DNA of 64,000 nt from Nonomuraea helvata (GTDB taxonomy: Bacteria > Actinomycetota > Actinomycetes > Streptosporangiales > Streptosporangiaceae). The notes under the pieces were generated by a model. It searched no databases and was not told the origin of the DNA. It was given only the letters and a program-made list of their open reading frames with translations. Location: positions 620,001-684,000 of the forward strand of contig NZ_BAAAXV010000012.1 of assembly GCF_039535785.1 (NCBI RefSeq). The letters run 5' to 3'. A program made the position numbers and the translations under genes. This document shows, piece after piece, positions 8,008 through 15,896 of the stretch (positions are counted from its first letter, which is position 1; every line of letters starts with the position of its first letter).

Positions 8008-9405
8008 ATGAACATCACACGCGCTCTGGCGGCGGCAGTCACGCTGGTGGCCTTCTGCCAGTCTGCCGCCACAGCCGCTGCCAGGGAAGGCACTCTGAGC
8101 TGGGCTGACTGCCCGGGAGGTGGCGGCGCCATGGGCATGCGCTGCGCCACAATGCGGGTTCCGGTGGACTGGTCGAAGCCCGGCGGCCGCACGATCGAGC
8201 TCAAGCTGGGCCTGCTGGCCGCCACCGGATCCCGCCCGGCCAAGGGGACGGTGCTGGCCAACTTCGGCGCGGGCGCACCGGGGATCGCCTACCTTCGCGA
8301 CGTGCCAGGCGTGTCGACCGCGTTCACGCAGCTCCGGCAGAGCATGGACATCGTCACCTGGGACCCGCGCGGCTACACCAACGGCTACAGCACGCCCCTG
8401 CCCTGCCAGATCAAGAGCAAGACCGATCCCGAGCTGCCTGACGATCAGGCGGGATTCGACAGAATCGCGGCTGGCAACCGGGCGGACGCCGCCCCTTGCC
8501 ACGATCCCGATCCCCAGCTGTTCGACAGCATCGGCTCGGTCACGCACGCCCGCGACATGGAGGCGATCAGACGCGCCCTCAGCGAGTCAAAGATCAATCT
8601 CTTCATGGGCTCGTACGGCGGCACCTTCGGGCAGGCGTACGCTCACCTGTTCCCGAAGCGCATCCGGACCATGGTCCTGGACGGGACAGGCAACATGAGC
8701 GATCCGGAAAAGGAGAACGCGGCCCGGGCGCGCGACAGCGAGCGGCGGCTGCGGCGATTCATCGCGTGGTGCGCGGACGAGCCCTCCTGCGTGCTGCGGG
8801 GCAAGGACGTACCGCGCCTGTGGCAGGATCTGGTGGCGCAGGCGGACCGTGCGCCGCTCCAGCCCGGCGGCTTCGACGGCGTCAAACTGCAGGACTACCT
8901 CGGACAAGCGCTGATCTCCCAAGGACCCGAGCGGTGGCCGGCCATCGCCGAGGCCATCGCCGCCGCCGGACGTGGCGACGCGTCCAAGTTCGCCGCCTTC
9001 CCCGCGCTCGGTGGACCGAGCCCGGACGTCATCGCGTGTCAGGACATGCCGCGACCTGCCAACTATGCCGCGCTGAAGGCTGTCATGAAGCGGCTGCGCG
9101 CCGTCGCGCCCAACACCGGGACGGGTGGCACGACGGTGACCAGACTTCGCTGCCTCGGCTATCCATCGCCGGTGACCTTCCCCACCGGGCCGCTGCCCGA
9201 GACCGTGCCGCCGCTGCTCGGCGCGGGCACCTGGGTTGACTTCCCGGGCACCGAGCGGGTCGTCCGCCAGGTACGGGGAAGCCGGACGATCTACCATGAC
9301 GGGCCGGGCCACGAGATCTACCTCTCTGGCAACGCCTGCGTCACGGAGAAGGTGAACGCCTACTTCGTCGACAGGATCCTCCCTGCTCCCGGGACCGAAT
9401 GCTGA
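8008..9405 (+). CDS. Secreted alpha/beta hydrolase, S33 / tripeptidyl-aminopeptidase-like
   Basis: A 465-aa exported hydrolase of the SCO-type TAP family, which releases N-terminal tripeptides or cleaves small amides and esters outside the cell. The signal peptide is residues 1-26 (MNITRALAAAVTLVAF, AAA at the cleavage end). The nucleophile is Ser202 in MGSYGGTFGQAYAHL; likely partners are Asp411 in LGAGTWVDF and His435 in DGPGHEIYL. The early WDPRGY block matches the oxyanion side. Family members usually have a longer TLDPATP-type motif around the Asp, so activity is probable but not certain. It precedes a two-component system by about 46 bases. Confidence 0.88.
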   Translation: MNITRALAAAVTLVAFCQSAATAAAREGTLSWADCPGGGGAMGMRCATMRVPVDWSKPGGRTIELKLGLLAATGSRPAKGTVLANFGAGAPGIAYLRDVPGVSTAFTQLRQSMDIVTWDPRGYTNGYSTPLPCQIKSKTDPELPDDQAGFDRIAAGNRADAAPCHDPDPQLFDSIGSVTHARDMEAIRRALSESKINLFMGSYGGTFGQAYAHLFPKRIRTMVLDGTGNMSDPEKENAARARDSERRLRRFIAWCADEPSCVLRGKDVPRLWQDLVAQADRAPLQPGGFDGVKLQDYLGQALISQGPERWPAIAEAIAAAGRGDASKFAAFPALGGPSPDVIACQDMPRPANYAALKAVMKRLRAVAPNTGTGGTTVTRLRCLGYPSPVTFPTGPLPETVPPLLGAGTWVDFPGTERVVRQVRGSRTIYHDGPGHEIYLSGNACVTEKVNAYFVDRILPAPGTEC

Positions 9406-9451
9406 TGCCCAGGTTTGCCCTGGCAGGCGGGTGTGGCCCAGGGTGAGCTGC

Positions 9452-10780
9452 ATGCCATTTGAGCACAGAGGCCGGCTCCGGACGTTCCGCATGCCTGCGG
9501 GCACCCGTCGCCTTCCGCAGCCCACCCGCCGGCCGGCGGACGGGAGCCGCCGCCCGCGAAGGTGGCGGCTTCTGCCGGTGATCCCAGGCATCCCGTCGAT
9601 GGCTGCGGATGCCCTGCTGGCGCTCGCCTCCGCGATCGCCGTCTACGCGGCGGCGAGCTGGGAGCGGGCACTGTGGGACCTGAGCGGGGCGAGTGGAGGA
9701 GTCACCGCGCCGCCTGTGCCAGGTGGGCCGGGCGTGGGCATTCCCCTGGTGCTGGCCGCCTTCAGCGTGGGCGTGGCCGCGCCGCTGGCGCTGCGGCGCC
9801 GGTTCCCGGTGGGCGTGGCGCTCGTCTCGGTAGCGGTGGCACTGCTCGGCACGGGGGTGCCTGGATGGCCGGGGCGGCTGGTGGCGGCCGTCGCGCTCTG
9901 CTCGGCCACCTATCATCGGCCACGGCAAGCCCCTGTCCTGCTTCTCCTGTCCGTGGCATCGACCCTGACGCCGGTCTTGTTCGCCACCCCGCTCCCGGGC
10001 GGCGCCTGGCCGCCCGGCTTTCCCGTCCGGGTCAGCCCCACACCCTTGGCGCAGGGCGTGCTGATCGCCGTCGCGCCGATCGCTGTCGGATACGCGTTGC
10101 GCCTGCACCGGGAACGCGCCGAGCAACAGGTTCTGCTGCACCAGGCCCAGGCGGCCCGGGTCGTGGCCGAGGAACGGGCCTGGATCGCCAGGGAGATCCA
10201 CGACGCCGTCGGCCACCACCTGACCGCGATCCGCATGCAGGCGAACGCCGCCCGCCACGTCCTGCCCGACGCGCCTCCACCGGCCGTACGCGCCCTCGGC
10301 ACGGTGGCGGATCTGTCCGCCTCCGCGTTACGCGACGTACGCCTGCTCCTGGCGGCGTTGCGCGACGAACACCGGCCCACCGGCGTCACCCTCGCCGACG
10401 TACCCGCACTCGCCGACCGGCTGTCGGCCCCCGGCTGCCGCGTTCACGTCACGATCGACCGGCACGGAGCGGCCGGCACCCTACCCGCCCTGGTCGACCA
10501 CGCCGGCTACCGCCTCGCCCAGGAAGCCCTGACCAACGCGGTGCGGCACGCCGCCGCGACCCGCGTGGACGTGCGGATCCACCAGGACCTGGACACCGTG
10601 ACGATCATCGTCGAGGACGATGGCCAGGACCGCCCGCCGTCCAGCCGCCCTTTGGCCGGGAGCGGCCTGCGCGGCATGCGGGAACGCGCCCACCTGCTCG
10701 GCGGACGGCTCGACATCGGCCCCCGCCCCCCGCACGGCTGGCGCGTCGAGGCCGTCCTGCCCACCCACAGCGGAGGATGA
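9452..10780 (+). CDS. Sensor histidine kinase, DesK/NarL type (HisKA_3)
   Basis: A 442-aa membrane sensor. The N-terminal half has four to five hydrophobic segments (ALLALASAIAVYAA, VLAAFSVGVAAPLAL, VALVSVAVALLGTG, VLLLLSVAST, QGVLIAVAPIAVGYAL) with almost no extracellular loop. The HisKA_3 dimerisation box is AREIHDAVGHHLTAIRMQA, with phospho-acceptor His250. The ATPase domain has EALTNAVRHA (N box) and SGLRGMRERAHLLGG (G box). I chose the ATG at 9452, preceded by AGGGTGAG; an earlier GTG at 9431 is possible. One base separates its TGA from the response regulator's ATG. Confidence 0.92.
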   Translation: MPFEHRGRLRTFRMPAGTRRLPQPTRRPADGSRRPRRWRLLPVIPGIPSMAADALLALASAIAVYAAASWERALWDLSGASGGVTAPPVPGGPGVGIPLVLAAFSVGVAAPLALRRRFPVGVALVSVAVALLGTGVPGWPGRLVAAVALCSATYHRPRQAPVLLLLSVASTLTPVLFATPLPGGAWPPGFPVRVSPTPLAQGVLIAVAPIAVGYALRLHRERAEQQVLLHQAQAARVVAEERAWIAREIHDAVGHHLTAIRMQANAARHVLPDAPPPAVRALGTVADLSASALRDVRLLLAALRDEHRPTGVTLADVPALADRLSAPGCRVHVTIDRHGAAGTLPALVDHAGYRLAQEALTNAVRHAAATRVDVRIHQDLDTVTIIVEDDGQDRPPSSRPLAGSGLRGMRERAHLLGGRLDIGPRPPHGWRVEAVLPTHSGG

Positions 10781-10781
10781 C

Positions 10782-11420
10782 ATGACGATCCGGACACTGA
10801 TCGCCGACGACCAGCCCGAGGTCCGCTCCGCGCTGCGGCTCGTCCTCGACGCCGAGCCGGACATCGAAGTGGTCGCCGAGGCGGGCGACGGATCCCAGGC
10901 CGTGCGCGCGGCGCACCGGCATCGACCCGACGTCGTCATCATGGACATCCGCATGCCGCTCATGGACGGCCTGGCCGCCATCGAAACCCTCACCGGCGCG
11001 GGTACCGTACCCACGATCATCGCCCTGACCACGTTCGACCTCGACGAGTACCTGTTCGGCGCGCTCCAAGCAGGAGCTGCCGGATTCCTGCTCAAGGACA
11101 CAGACCCGCGCCTGCTGCTCGACGCCGTCCGCGCGGCCCACCAGGGCCACGGACTCATCGATCCCCAGGTGACCAGACGGCTGATCCACCGCTTCGCCGC
11201 CCTCAGCCCCAAACCGGTCACCCCGGCGTACGACCAACTCACCGCCCGCGAGCGGGAAGTGCTCCACCACCTGGCGCAAGGGCTCAGCAACGCCGAGATC
11301 GCCCGAGAACTCTGGATCGAGGAGGGCACGGTCAAGACGCACGTCAACCGCATCCTCGCCAAGCTCCGCCTGCGCACCCGCGTACACGCCGTGATCTACG
11401 CCCACCGGCATCGCCTCTGA
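10782..11420 (+). CDS. Response regulator, NarL/LuxR family
   Basis: A 212-aa partner of the upstream kinase. The receiver domain (residues 1-120) has the acidic pair in ADDQPEV, phospho-acceptor Asp55 in VVIMDIRMP, the Thr in LTTFD and the Lys in LLKDTD. The C-terminal LuxR HTH reads LTAREREVLHHLAQGLSNAE and then GTVKTHVNRILAKL. A GGAGGA lies just before the start, inside the end of the kinase gene, so translation is probably coupled. The stimulus and regulon are unknown; the flanking S33 hydrolase and YhgE operon are candidate targets. Confidence 0.95.
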   Translation: MTIRTLIADDQPEVRSALRLVLDAEPDIEVVAEAGDGSQAVRAAHRHRPDVVIMDIRMPLMDGLAAIETLTGAGTVPTIIALTTFDLDEYLFGALQAGAAGFLLKDTDPRLLLDAVRAAHQGHGLIDPQVTRRLIHRFAALSPKPVTPAYDQLTAREREVLHHLAQGLSNAEIARELWIEEGTVKTHVNRILAKLRLRTRVHAVIYAHRHRL

Positions 11421-11485
11421 CCCCTGCATGCGGCCGAGCACGCGGCAGCGGCAACCACGTGACGGATCATCGTGGCTGAACGGGC

Positions 11486-12085
11486 CTACTTGATGCGGCC
11501 GTGCAGGAGTTCGACCAGTGTCGCGTGAGTCCGCTCGATCGGCCGGTCCGGATACAGGGCGCGACGCTCGATGGCAACCGTCAGGACCATGCCGAACACG
11601 GCCGTCGCCGCCGTCTCCACGTCCAGGTCGGCCCGGATCTCGCCGTTCGCGACGGCCCTGCGCAGCACGTTCGCGTAAACGCTGAGCGCGCTCTGGCGCA
11701 GCCGTGCCACCGCCTCCTGCCACACCGTGCGCCACATCTCGGCCAGCAGCACCCGCGCGAAGGCCCCGTGCTCCTCGAAGAACCTGAGCTGGCCGAGCAC
11801 CACCGAGTCGAGCGCGTCCAGCGCGCTCTCCCCGGTGTCGGCGCCGGCCAGCGCCTCGGCGAGCTTGCTGATCGAGTGCTCCAGCAGCGCCTCGAACAGC
11901 CCCTCCTTGCTGCCGAAGTTGTAGAACACGGTGCCCTTGGCCACCCCGGCCCGCTCGGCGATGGCATCGACCGTGGTGGCCGCGTACCCCAGCTCGGCGA
12001 TCAGCTCCACAGCCGACCTGAACACCTTCAGCCGTGTGTCCTGCCGGCTCCCGCGTCTGGCGATGCGCTCGCTCCCCTCGCTCAC
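11486..12085 (-). CDS. TetR-family repressor of the YhgE/ABC operon
   Basis: A 199-aa regulator. The N-terminal HTH is AATTVDAIAERAGVAKGTVF followed by YNFGSKEGLFEAL, typical TetR; the C-terminal part is the all-helical ligand domain. It is the last gene of the three-gene minus-strand operon ATPase, YhgE protein, TetR. It most likely binds the palindrome at 15049-15080 in front of the operon and so represses itself with the membrane proteins until a ligand is bound. The start is a GTG at 12085 lying inside a hairpin stem whose loop holds the AAGGAG ribosome site. A later internal start cannot be excluded, but it would cut the HTH. Confidence 0.9.
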   Translation of the reverse strand: MSEGSERIARRGSRQDTRLKVFRSAVELIAELGYAATTVDAIAERAGVAKGTVFYNFGSKEGLFEALLEHSISKLAEALAGADTGESALDALDSVVLGQLRFFEEHGAFARVLLAEMWRTVWQEAVARLRQSALSVYANVLRRAVANGEIRADLDVETAATAVFGMVLTVAIERRALYPDRPIERTHATLVELLHGRIK

Positions 12086-12113
12086 AGGCCCTCCTTCGTC
12101 AGGCCTGTGAGCG
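12079..12113 (-). promoter_or_regulatory. Hairpin enclosing the tetR ribosome-binding site and start
   Basis: CGCTCACAGGCC (12079-12090) and GGCCTGTGAGCG (12102-12113) form a perfect 12-bp stem. Read on the minus strand, the 11-base loop contains GAAGGAG, and the 3' arm contains the GTG start of the TetR gene. Ribosome access could therefore depend on translation arriving from the upstream yhgE-like gene. Confidence 0.6.
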
Positions 12114-12152
12114 AAACGCTGCTGTGCCTATTGGTTCGCTCGCTCCGCTCGC
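12114..12152 (-). repeat. Imperfect copy of the TetR start region (GTGAGCGAG-type repeat)
   Basis: Just after the YhgE stop, the minus strand reads GTGAGCGAGCGGAGCGAGCG, nearly the same as the TetR start region, GTGAGCGAGGGGAGCGAGCG, 67 bases further on. The region between the two genes therefore contains two direct copies of a start-like sequence. Such GAGCGAGCGAACC strings look like an interspersed repeat of this genome; that is inference from a single locus. Confidence 0.45.
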
Positions 12153-14483
12153 TCACAGTGCCAGCTCCGGGTGCAAGCGCTTGACGGACCAGATGCGGCC
12201 ACGCTCCACGGCGAGCGTGGTGAGCGCGAGCCCGAGTACGAGGAAAGCCGACAGCACGCCGCAAGCCTGCCACACCACGGTCGGATCGCCACCGCTGATC
12301 AGCCTGCGCAATGCCGACACCGTCCAGCTCATCGGCAGCCACGGCGAGATCGTCTGGAAGAACCCGGGCGACGTCTCGATCGGGTACGTCCCGGCGGCGG
12401 AGGTGAGCTGCAGCATCAGCAGCGCCAGCGCCACGACCCGCCCGGGCGGGCCGAGCAGCGCGTTCACCGCCTGCACGACCGCCATGGAAGCGGCCGCCGC
12501 GAGCAGCAGCAGCCCGATGACCCCGGCCCAGTGCGCGGCCTGCAGCCCGAGCCCGAAGCGCAGCACCGCCACCAGCACGCCCACCTGCGCCGCCCCGAGC
12601 GCCGCCCCCGGCAGCCAGCCCGCCAGTGCGATCCGCACCGCGCCCGTGGTGCCCGCCAGCCGCCGCTGGTTCAGCGGTTTCAGCACCATGTACGCGATCA
12701 TCGCACCGACCCAGAGCGACAGCGGCAGGAAGAACGGCGCGAAGCCGGTGCCGTAGTTGGGCACCTCGTTGTCGACGGTCTTGGCCAGCCGGACCGGGTC
12801 GCTCATCACGTCCGCGCGGGCGTCGCGCTGCTCCTTGTCGTAGTCGGGTATCCGGGCGGCGCCGTCGCCGAGCCCGCCCGCCAGCTCCTTCGATCCCTCG
12901 GCGAGCTTGGTCACGCCCTTGTCCACCTGGCCCGCGCCGTCGTGGAGCCGATCCACGCCGGTGCGCAACTCGCTCGCGCCGTCGCTCAGCCTGACCAGCC
13001 CGCCGTTCAGCCGGCCGATACCGTCGGTGACCTGGCGGGAACCATCGGCCAGCGCGGTCGCGCCCTGGTAGAGCCGGTCCACGCCGGTAGCGGCCGCGCC
13101 GAGGCTCGCGTGCACCTTCGCGGTGCCGCCGGCCAGCTTGCCCAGGCCTGCGTCCAGGGCGTTGAGCTGGTCCCTGGCGTGGTCCAGCCTGGAGCCGAGC
13201 CCGGGCGCCGCGGCCGCGATCTCGCGAGCCTGCTTCGCCAGCTCCCGCGCCTGGTTCCTCAGGTCCGCGACGGCGTCGGCGTCGCTTCCCGTACCGCTGC
13301 CTGCGCTCGTCCGGGCGGCGTCCTTGGCTCGGTCCGCTTCAGCGGCGGCCCGTCGCGCGGCGGCTGCCGTGTTCCGCAGCAGTTCGCGCACCTGGGGGTC
13401 GGCGTCCGCGCCGAGGCGGTCGATCGCGGCCTGTGCCTGCGAGCTCGCCTCCCTGGCGCTGTCGGCCGCGCTGCTCGCCTGGGCGTTCGCCACGCGGACG
13501 CTGTCCGCACTCGTCGAAGCGGCGCCGGTCGGTCCGCCGCCGGCGGCGACCTTGTCGGCGGCGGCGGCGACCGCCTCGGCGGCCTCGGAGATCTTTGGGC
13601 CCCATTCGTCCAGGACGGGGACGTACGTGTCGGCGAGCTGGTTGATCGTGCGGGTCTGAGCGTGGACCTGCTGGTATGCCTGCCTCGCGCCGGAGCTGAG
13701 CGGAGCAGTTCCCTGCGTGTGGAGCTTGTTCAGGCCGTCGCGCAGTTGCCCGATCGCCTGCTGCGCCTGCGTGAGGCCCCGCGTGACCTGGGCCGAGCCG
13801 TCACGCAGTCGGACCGTGGCGGTGTTGGCGCTGCCCAGGCCGGCGGAGAGCCGCCGAGCGCCGTTCTCGGCCGTGCCCAGGCCGCTGCTGAGCCGGGAGA
13901 CGCCGTCACCGAGTCGCACGGCGCCGTCGTGCAGCTTGTCCGCGCCGTCGGCGGCCTCCGTCGTCTTGTCGTGGATGTCGCCGATCGAGACGAAGACGTT
14001 GTCGAAGTAGTCGTGGATCGCCGTGCGCTCGGCCGCCGCCCGTACCTCGTTGAACACCGCGTCCGAGACGCTGCCCATGACGTAGCTGCGGCCCGTGTCC
14101 ACGCGCAGCCCGAGCCGCGCCGGGCTCGGAGCGGCGTCATCGTCGGCGGGTGAGGCCAGCTTGGCGCTGAAATCGGCGGGCACGGTCAGCGACAGATAGA
14201 AGGTGCCGTCCGCGACCCCGTCGGCCGCTTCCCGCGCGGTGGCCTCGTGCCAGCCGAACACGTCGCGCTTCAGCAGCTCGGAGGCCAGGTCGCGGCCCGC
14301 GTGCAGGGTCTTCCCCGCGGCTTGGGCCGGTTGGTCCTCGACGACCAGCGCGACCGGCACACGTTCCAGATTGCCCTGCGGGTCCCAGAACGACCACAAA
14401 TACAATCCCGCGTACAGGAGCGGCAGCAACACCACCGCCGCCAGCGCCGCCCGTGTCAGCCGCGACCGCAACAGGCCCTTCAC
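12153..14483 (-). CDS. YhgE/Pip-family membrane protein (ABC-2-like permease)
   Basis: A 776-aa inner-membrane protein. One transmembrane helix near residues 10-30 (LAAVVLLPLLYAGLYL) is followed by a large extracytoplasmic region with PVALVVEDQP, TFYLSLTVPADFSAKL and DTGRSYVMGS. Next come many heptad-like L..G...L..G repeats of YhgE/Pip proteins, and finally five C-terminal helices of ABC-2 type (FFLPLSLWVGAMIAYMVL onward). The GTG at 14483 is chosen because its GTGA overlaps the TGA of the upstream ATPase; an earlier in-frame start would overlap that gene by over 80 bases. Family members act in phage adsorption (Pip) or type VII-linked export (EsaA-like); the role here is unknown. Confidence 0.9.
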   Translation of the reverse strand: MKGLLRSRLTRAALAAVVLLPLLYAGLYLWSFWDPQGNLERVPVALVVEDQPAQAAGKTLHAGRDLASELLKRDVFGWHEATAREAADGVADGTFYLSLTVPADFSAKLASPADDDAAPSPARLGLRVDTGRSYVMGSVSDAVFNEVRAAAERTAIHDYFDNVFVSIGDIHDKTTEAADGADKLHDGAVRLGDGVSRLSSGLGTAENGARRLSAGLGSANTATVRLRDGSAQVTRGLTQAQQAIGQLRDGLNKLHTQGTAPLSSGARQAYQQVHAQTRTINQLADTYVPVLDEWGPKISEAAEAVAAAADKVAAGGGPTGAASTSADSVRVANAQASSAADSAREASSQAQAAIDRLGADADPQVRELLRNTAAAARRAAAEADRAKDAARTSAGSGTGSDADAVADLRNQARELAKQAREIAAAAPGLGSRLDHARDQLNALDAGLGKLAGGTAKVHASLGAAATGVDRLYQGATALADGSRQVTDGIGRLNGGLVRLSDGASELRTGVDRLHDGAGQVDKGVTKLAEGSKELAGGLGDGAARIPDYDKEQRDARADVMSDPVRLAKTVDNEVPNYGTGFAPFFLPLSLWVGAMIAYMVLKPLNQRRLAGTTGAVRIALAGWLPGAALGAAQVGVLVAVLRFGLGLQAAHWAGVIGLLLLAAAASMAVVQAVNALLGPPGRVVALALLMLQLTSAAGTYPIETSPGFFQTISPWLPMSWTVSALRRLISGGDPTVVWQACGVLSAFLVLGLALTTLAVERGRIWSVKRLHPELAL

Positions 14484-15037
14484 GACAGCTCCACGAGCTG
14501 GTCGAAGCGGGCGGGCGGCGCCACGCAGGCGGCCACCACCGTCTGGTCCAGGTCGCGCAGCAGGTCCCACAGCGCCTGCTGCCGCTCGGCGGGCAGCCCC
14601 GCGTCCACGTTGTCAGCGACGATCACCTCCGGCTCGTCCAGCAGCGCGAGCGCGACGCCCAGCCGCACCTGCTGCTCCCGGTCCAGTTCCCGCGCCGGCA
14701 CCCGCTCCTGGCCCGCCAGCCCGACCCGCTCCAGAACCTCCTGGTCCGGCCGGCGCCGCCGCTCCCCCAGGTGTTCCCCGGCCGTCAGCGACCGGTCCAG
14801 ATCGGTCACGCCGTCGACCAGCGCCAGCGCCACGGCTTTGCGGATGGCGCGGCGCCTGACGTGCCCGGCGACGTTCAGAGTGCCTTTCGTGGGCTTCATC
14901 CGCCCGGCCAGCGTCAACAGCAGGCTCGTCCGCCCGCTTCCCGCCGAACCCGCGACCACCGTGAGCGTGCCGGCCCCGGCCTTCAACGAGACCTGCGGAT
15001 ACACGCCTTCGACCGCCAGCCCCTCCGCAATGATCAA
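14480..15037 (-). CDS. Degenerate ABC ATPase paired with the YhgE protein
   Basis: A 185-aa ATP-binding-cassette protein, short for the family (usually 220-300 aa). The P-loop is GSAGSGRTSLL, with Arg36 where the catalytic Lys should be. The signature position reads LDREQQVRLGVALALL instead of LSGGQ, and the Walker B region EVIVADNVDAG has Asn where the catalytic Glu is expected. Overall architecture and spacing are still ABC-like. The TTG at 15037 is chosen because GAGGAG lies five bases upstream; the longer frame to 15121 runs through the operator. It probably binds rather than efficiently hydrolyses ATP and may regulate or energise the YhgE protein, whose GTG overlaps its stop. Confidence 0.82.
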   Translation of the reverse strand: MIIAEGLAVEGVYPQVSLKAGAGTLTVVAGSAGSGRTSLLLTLAGRMKPTKGTLNVAGHVRRRAIRKAVALALVDGVTDLDRSLTAGEHLGERRRRPDQEVLERVGLAGQERVPARELDREQQVRLGVALALLDEPEVIVADNVDAGLPAERQQALWDLLRDLDQTVVAACVAPPARFDQLVELS

Positions 15038-15048
15038 CTCGACTCCTC

Positions 15049-15080
15049 TATCTTTGTACTGACCAGTCAGTACAAAGATA
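15049..15080. promoter_or_regulatory. 32-bp palindromic TetR operator
   Basis: TATCTTTGTACTGAC at 15049-15063 and its exact reverse complement GTCAGTACAAAGATA at 15066-15080 are separated by two bases. The central TACTGAC..GTCAGTA half-sites match the classical TetR/AcrR-type operator layout. The site ends six bases before the GAGGAG ribosome site of the ATPase gene, so bound repressor would block transcription into the operon. The last gene of that operon encodes a TetR protein. Confidence 0.88.
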
Positions 15081-15199
15081 GACCCAGGCAGAAGACCGCG
15101 CTCCAGGAGATGTGGTGGCATTCGTCACCTTCAAGCACAGGTGCAGGCCCGCCACGACGCCTCAGAGCGCGGTCGTTCCCCTCGCCTCGGGGCTATCGG

Positions 15200-15640
15200 T
15201 TCTCTACGTCCGGCGCATGCGGACGATGTCTGTTCCGTTCGGCGAGCTCACGACGTCGATGCGAACGCCGGCCGTCGCGTCCGTGAAGGACTGCGCCGGC
15301 TGGTGGGCGGCGTCGTCGAGCGGCGCGCAGCCGGACCCCGGCGTGGAGCCGGGCGTGGCGTCCAGGACGCGCAGGGGCCCGTTTCCGGTCGGCGTCGCGG
15401 AGTCGACCTTGTAGATCAGTACGCCGGAGGAGCACGCGGTGGAGTCGAGCCCTTCGGCCCTGCGCGATTCGGCGACATAAGCCGTCGTGGGACCGGTACG
15501 GACGACGGCCGGCTTGGTACCGCCCCGTGGGTCTCCCCCGCGAAGGCATAGAGATCGGGAAGCCCGAAGATGTGGCCGGTCTCGTGGTCGAGGACCTTGA
15601 AGCCCCAGCGCCCTCCAGTAGCCCCCCTGGGGATCACCGC
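15200..15640 (-). pseudogene. M6-like secreted metalloprotease, C-terminal remnant, frameshifted
   Basis: One minus-strand frame (from about 15637) gives GRWGFKVLDHETGHIFGLPD followed by LYAFAGETHG, a zinc protease active site of the HExxH...GLPDLY type seen in M6 (immune inhibitor A-like) enzymes. After a frameshift near 15520 the next frame continues KPAVVRTGPTTAYVAESRRA, GLDSTACSSGVLIYKVD and a C-terminal block ending DIVRMRRT at 15204. The second His-containing half of the site and the downstream domain are therefore in different frames, and the N-terminal half is gone. Confidence 0.72.
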
Positions 15641-15896
15641 GTAGCCGCATCAGGCCGCGCGGGCTTCATCACGCTGCTGCACGAGGCCGCCGTCGGCGAC
15701 ATCATCCGCGTCGCCGACCCCGCCCGCTCGTTCCGCATCGCGGCGCGCTTGCGCTGGCGGCCGGCCGGCGACGGTTTGGCGAGCTCGGCCAGGTAGCCGG
15801 ACCGGTGCGGCGTTCAGCCGGCCGATCTCCTCGCCGTGGTGGGCGGCGCAGTTCTCGCGTCGCCCGTTCCGGACGGCCGGCCTCCGACTGGGGAGC
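15641..15896. other. No convincing gene
   Basis: About 255 bases between the metalloprotease remnant and the epimerase stop. Frames overlap on both strands, but none is recognisable. Confidence 0.4.

Noticed and set aside
12171..14153. 660-codon plus-strand frame
   Set aside because: It is the complement of the YhgE gene; long antisense frames are expected in GC-rich repetitive coding DNA.
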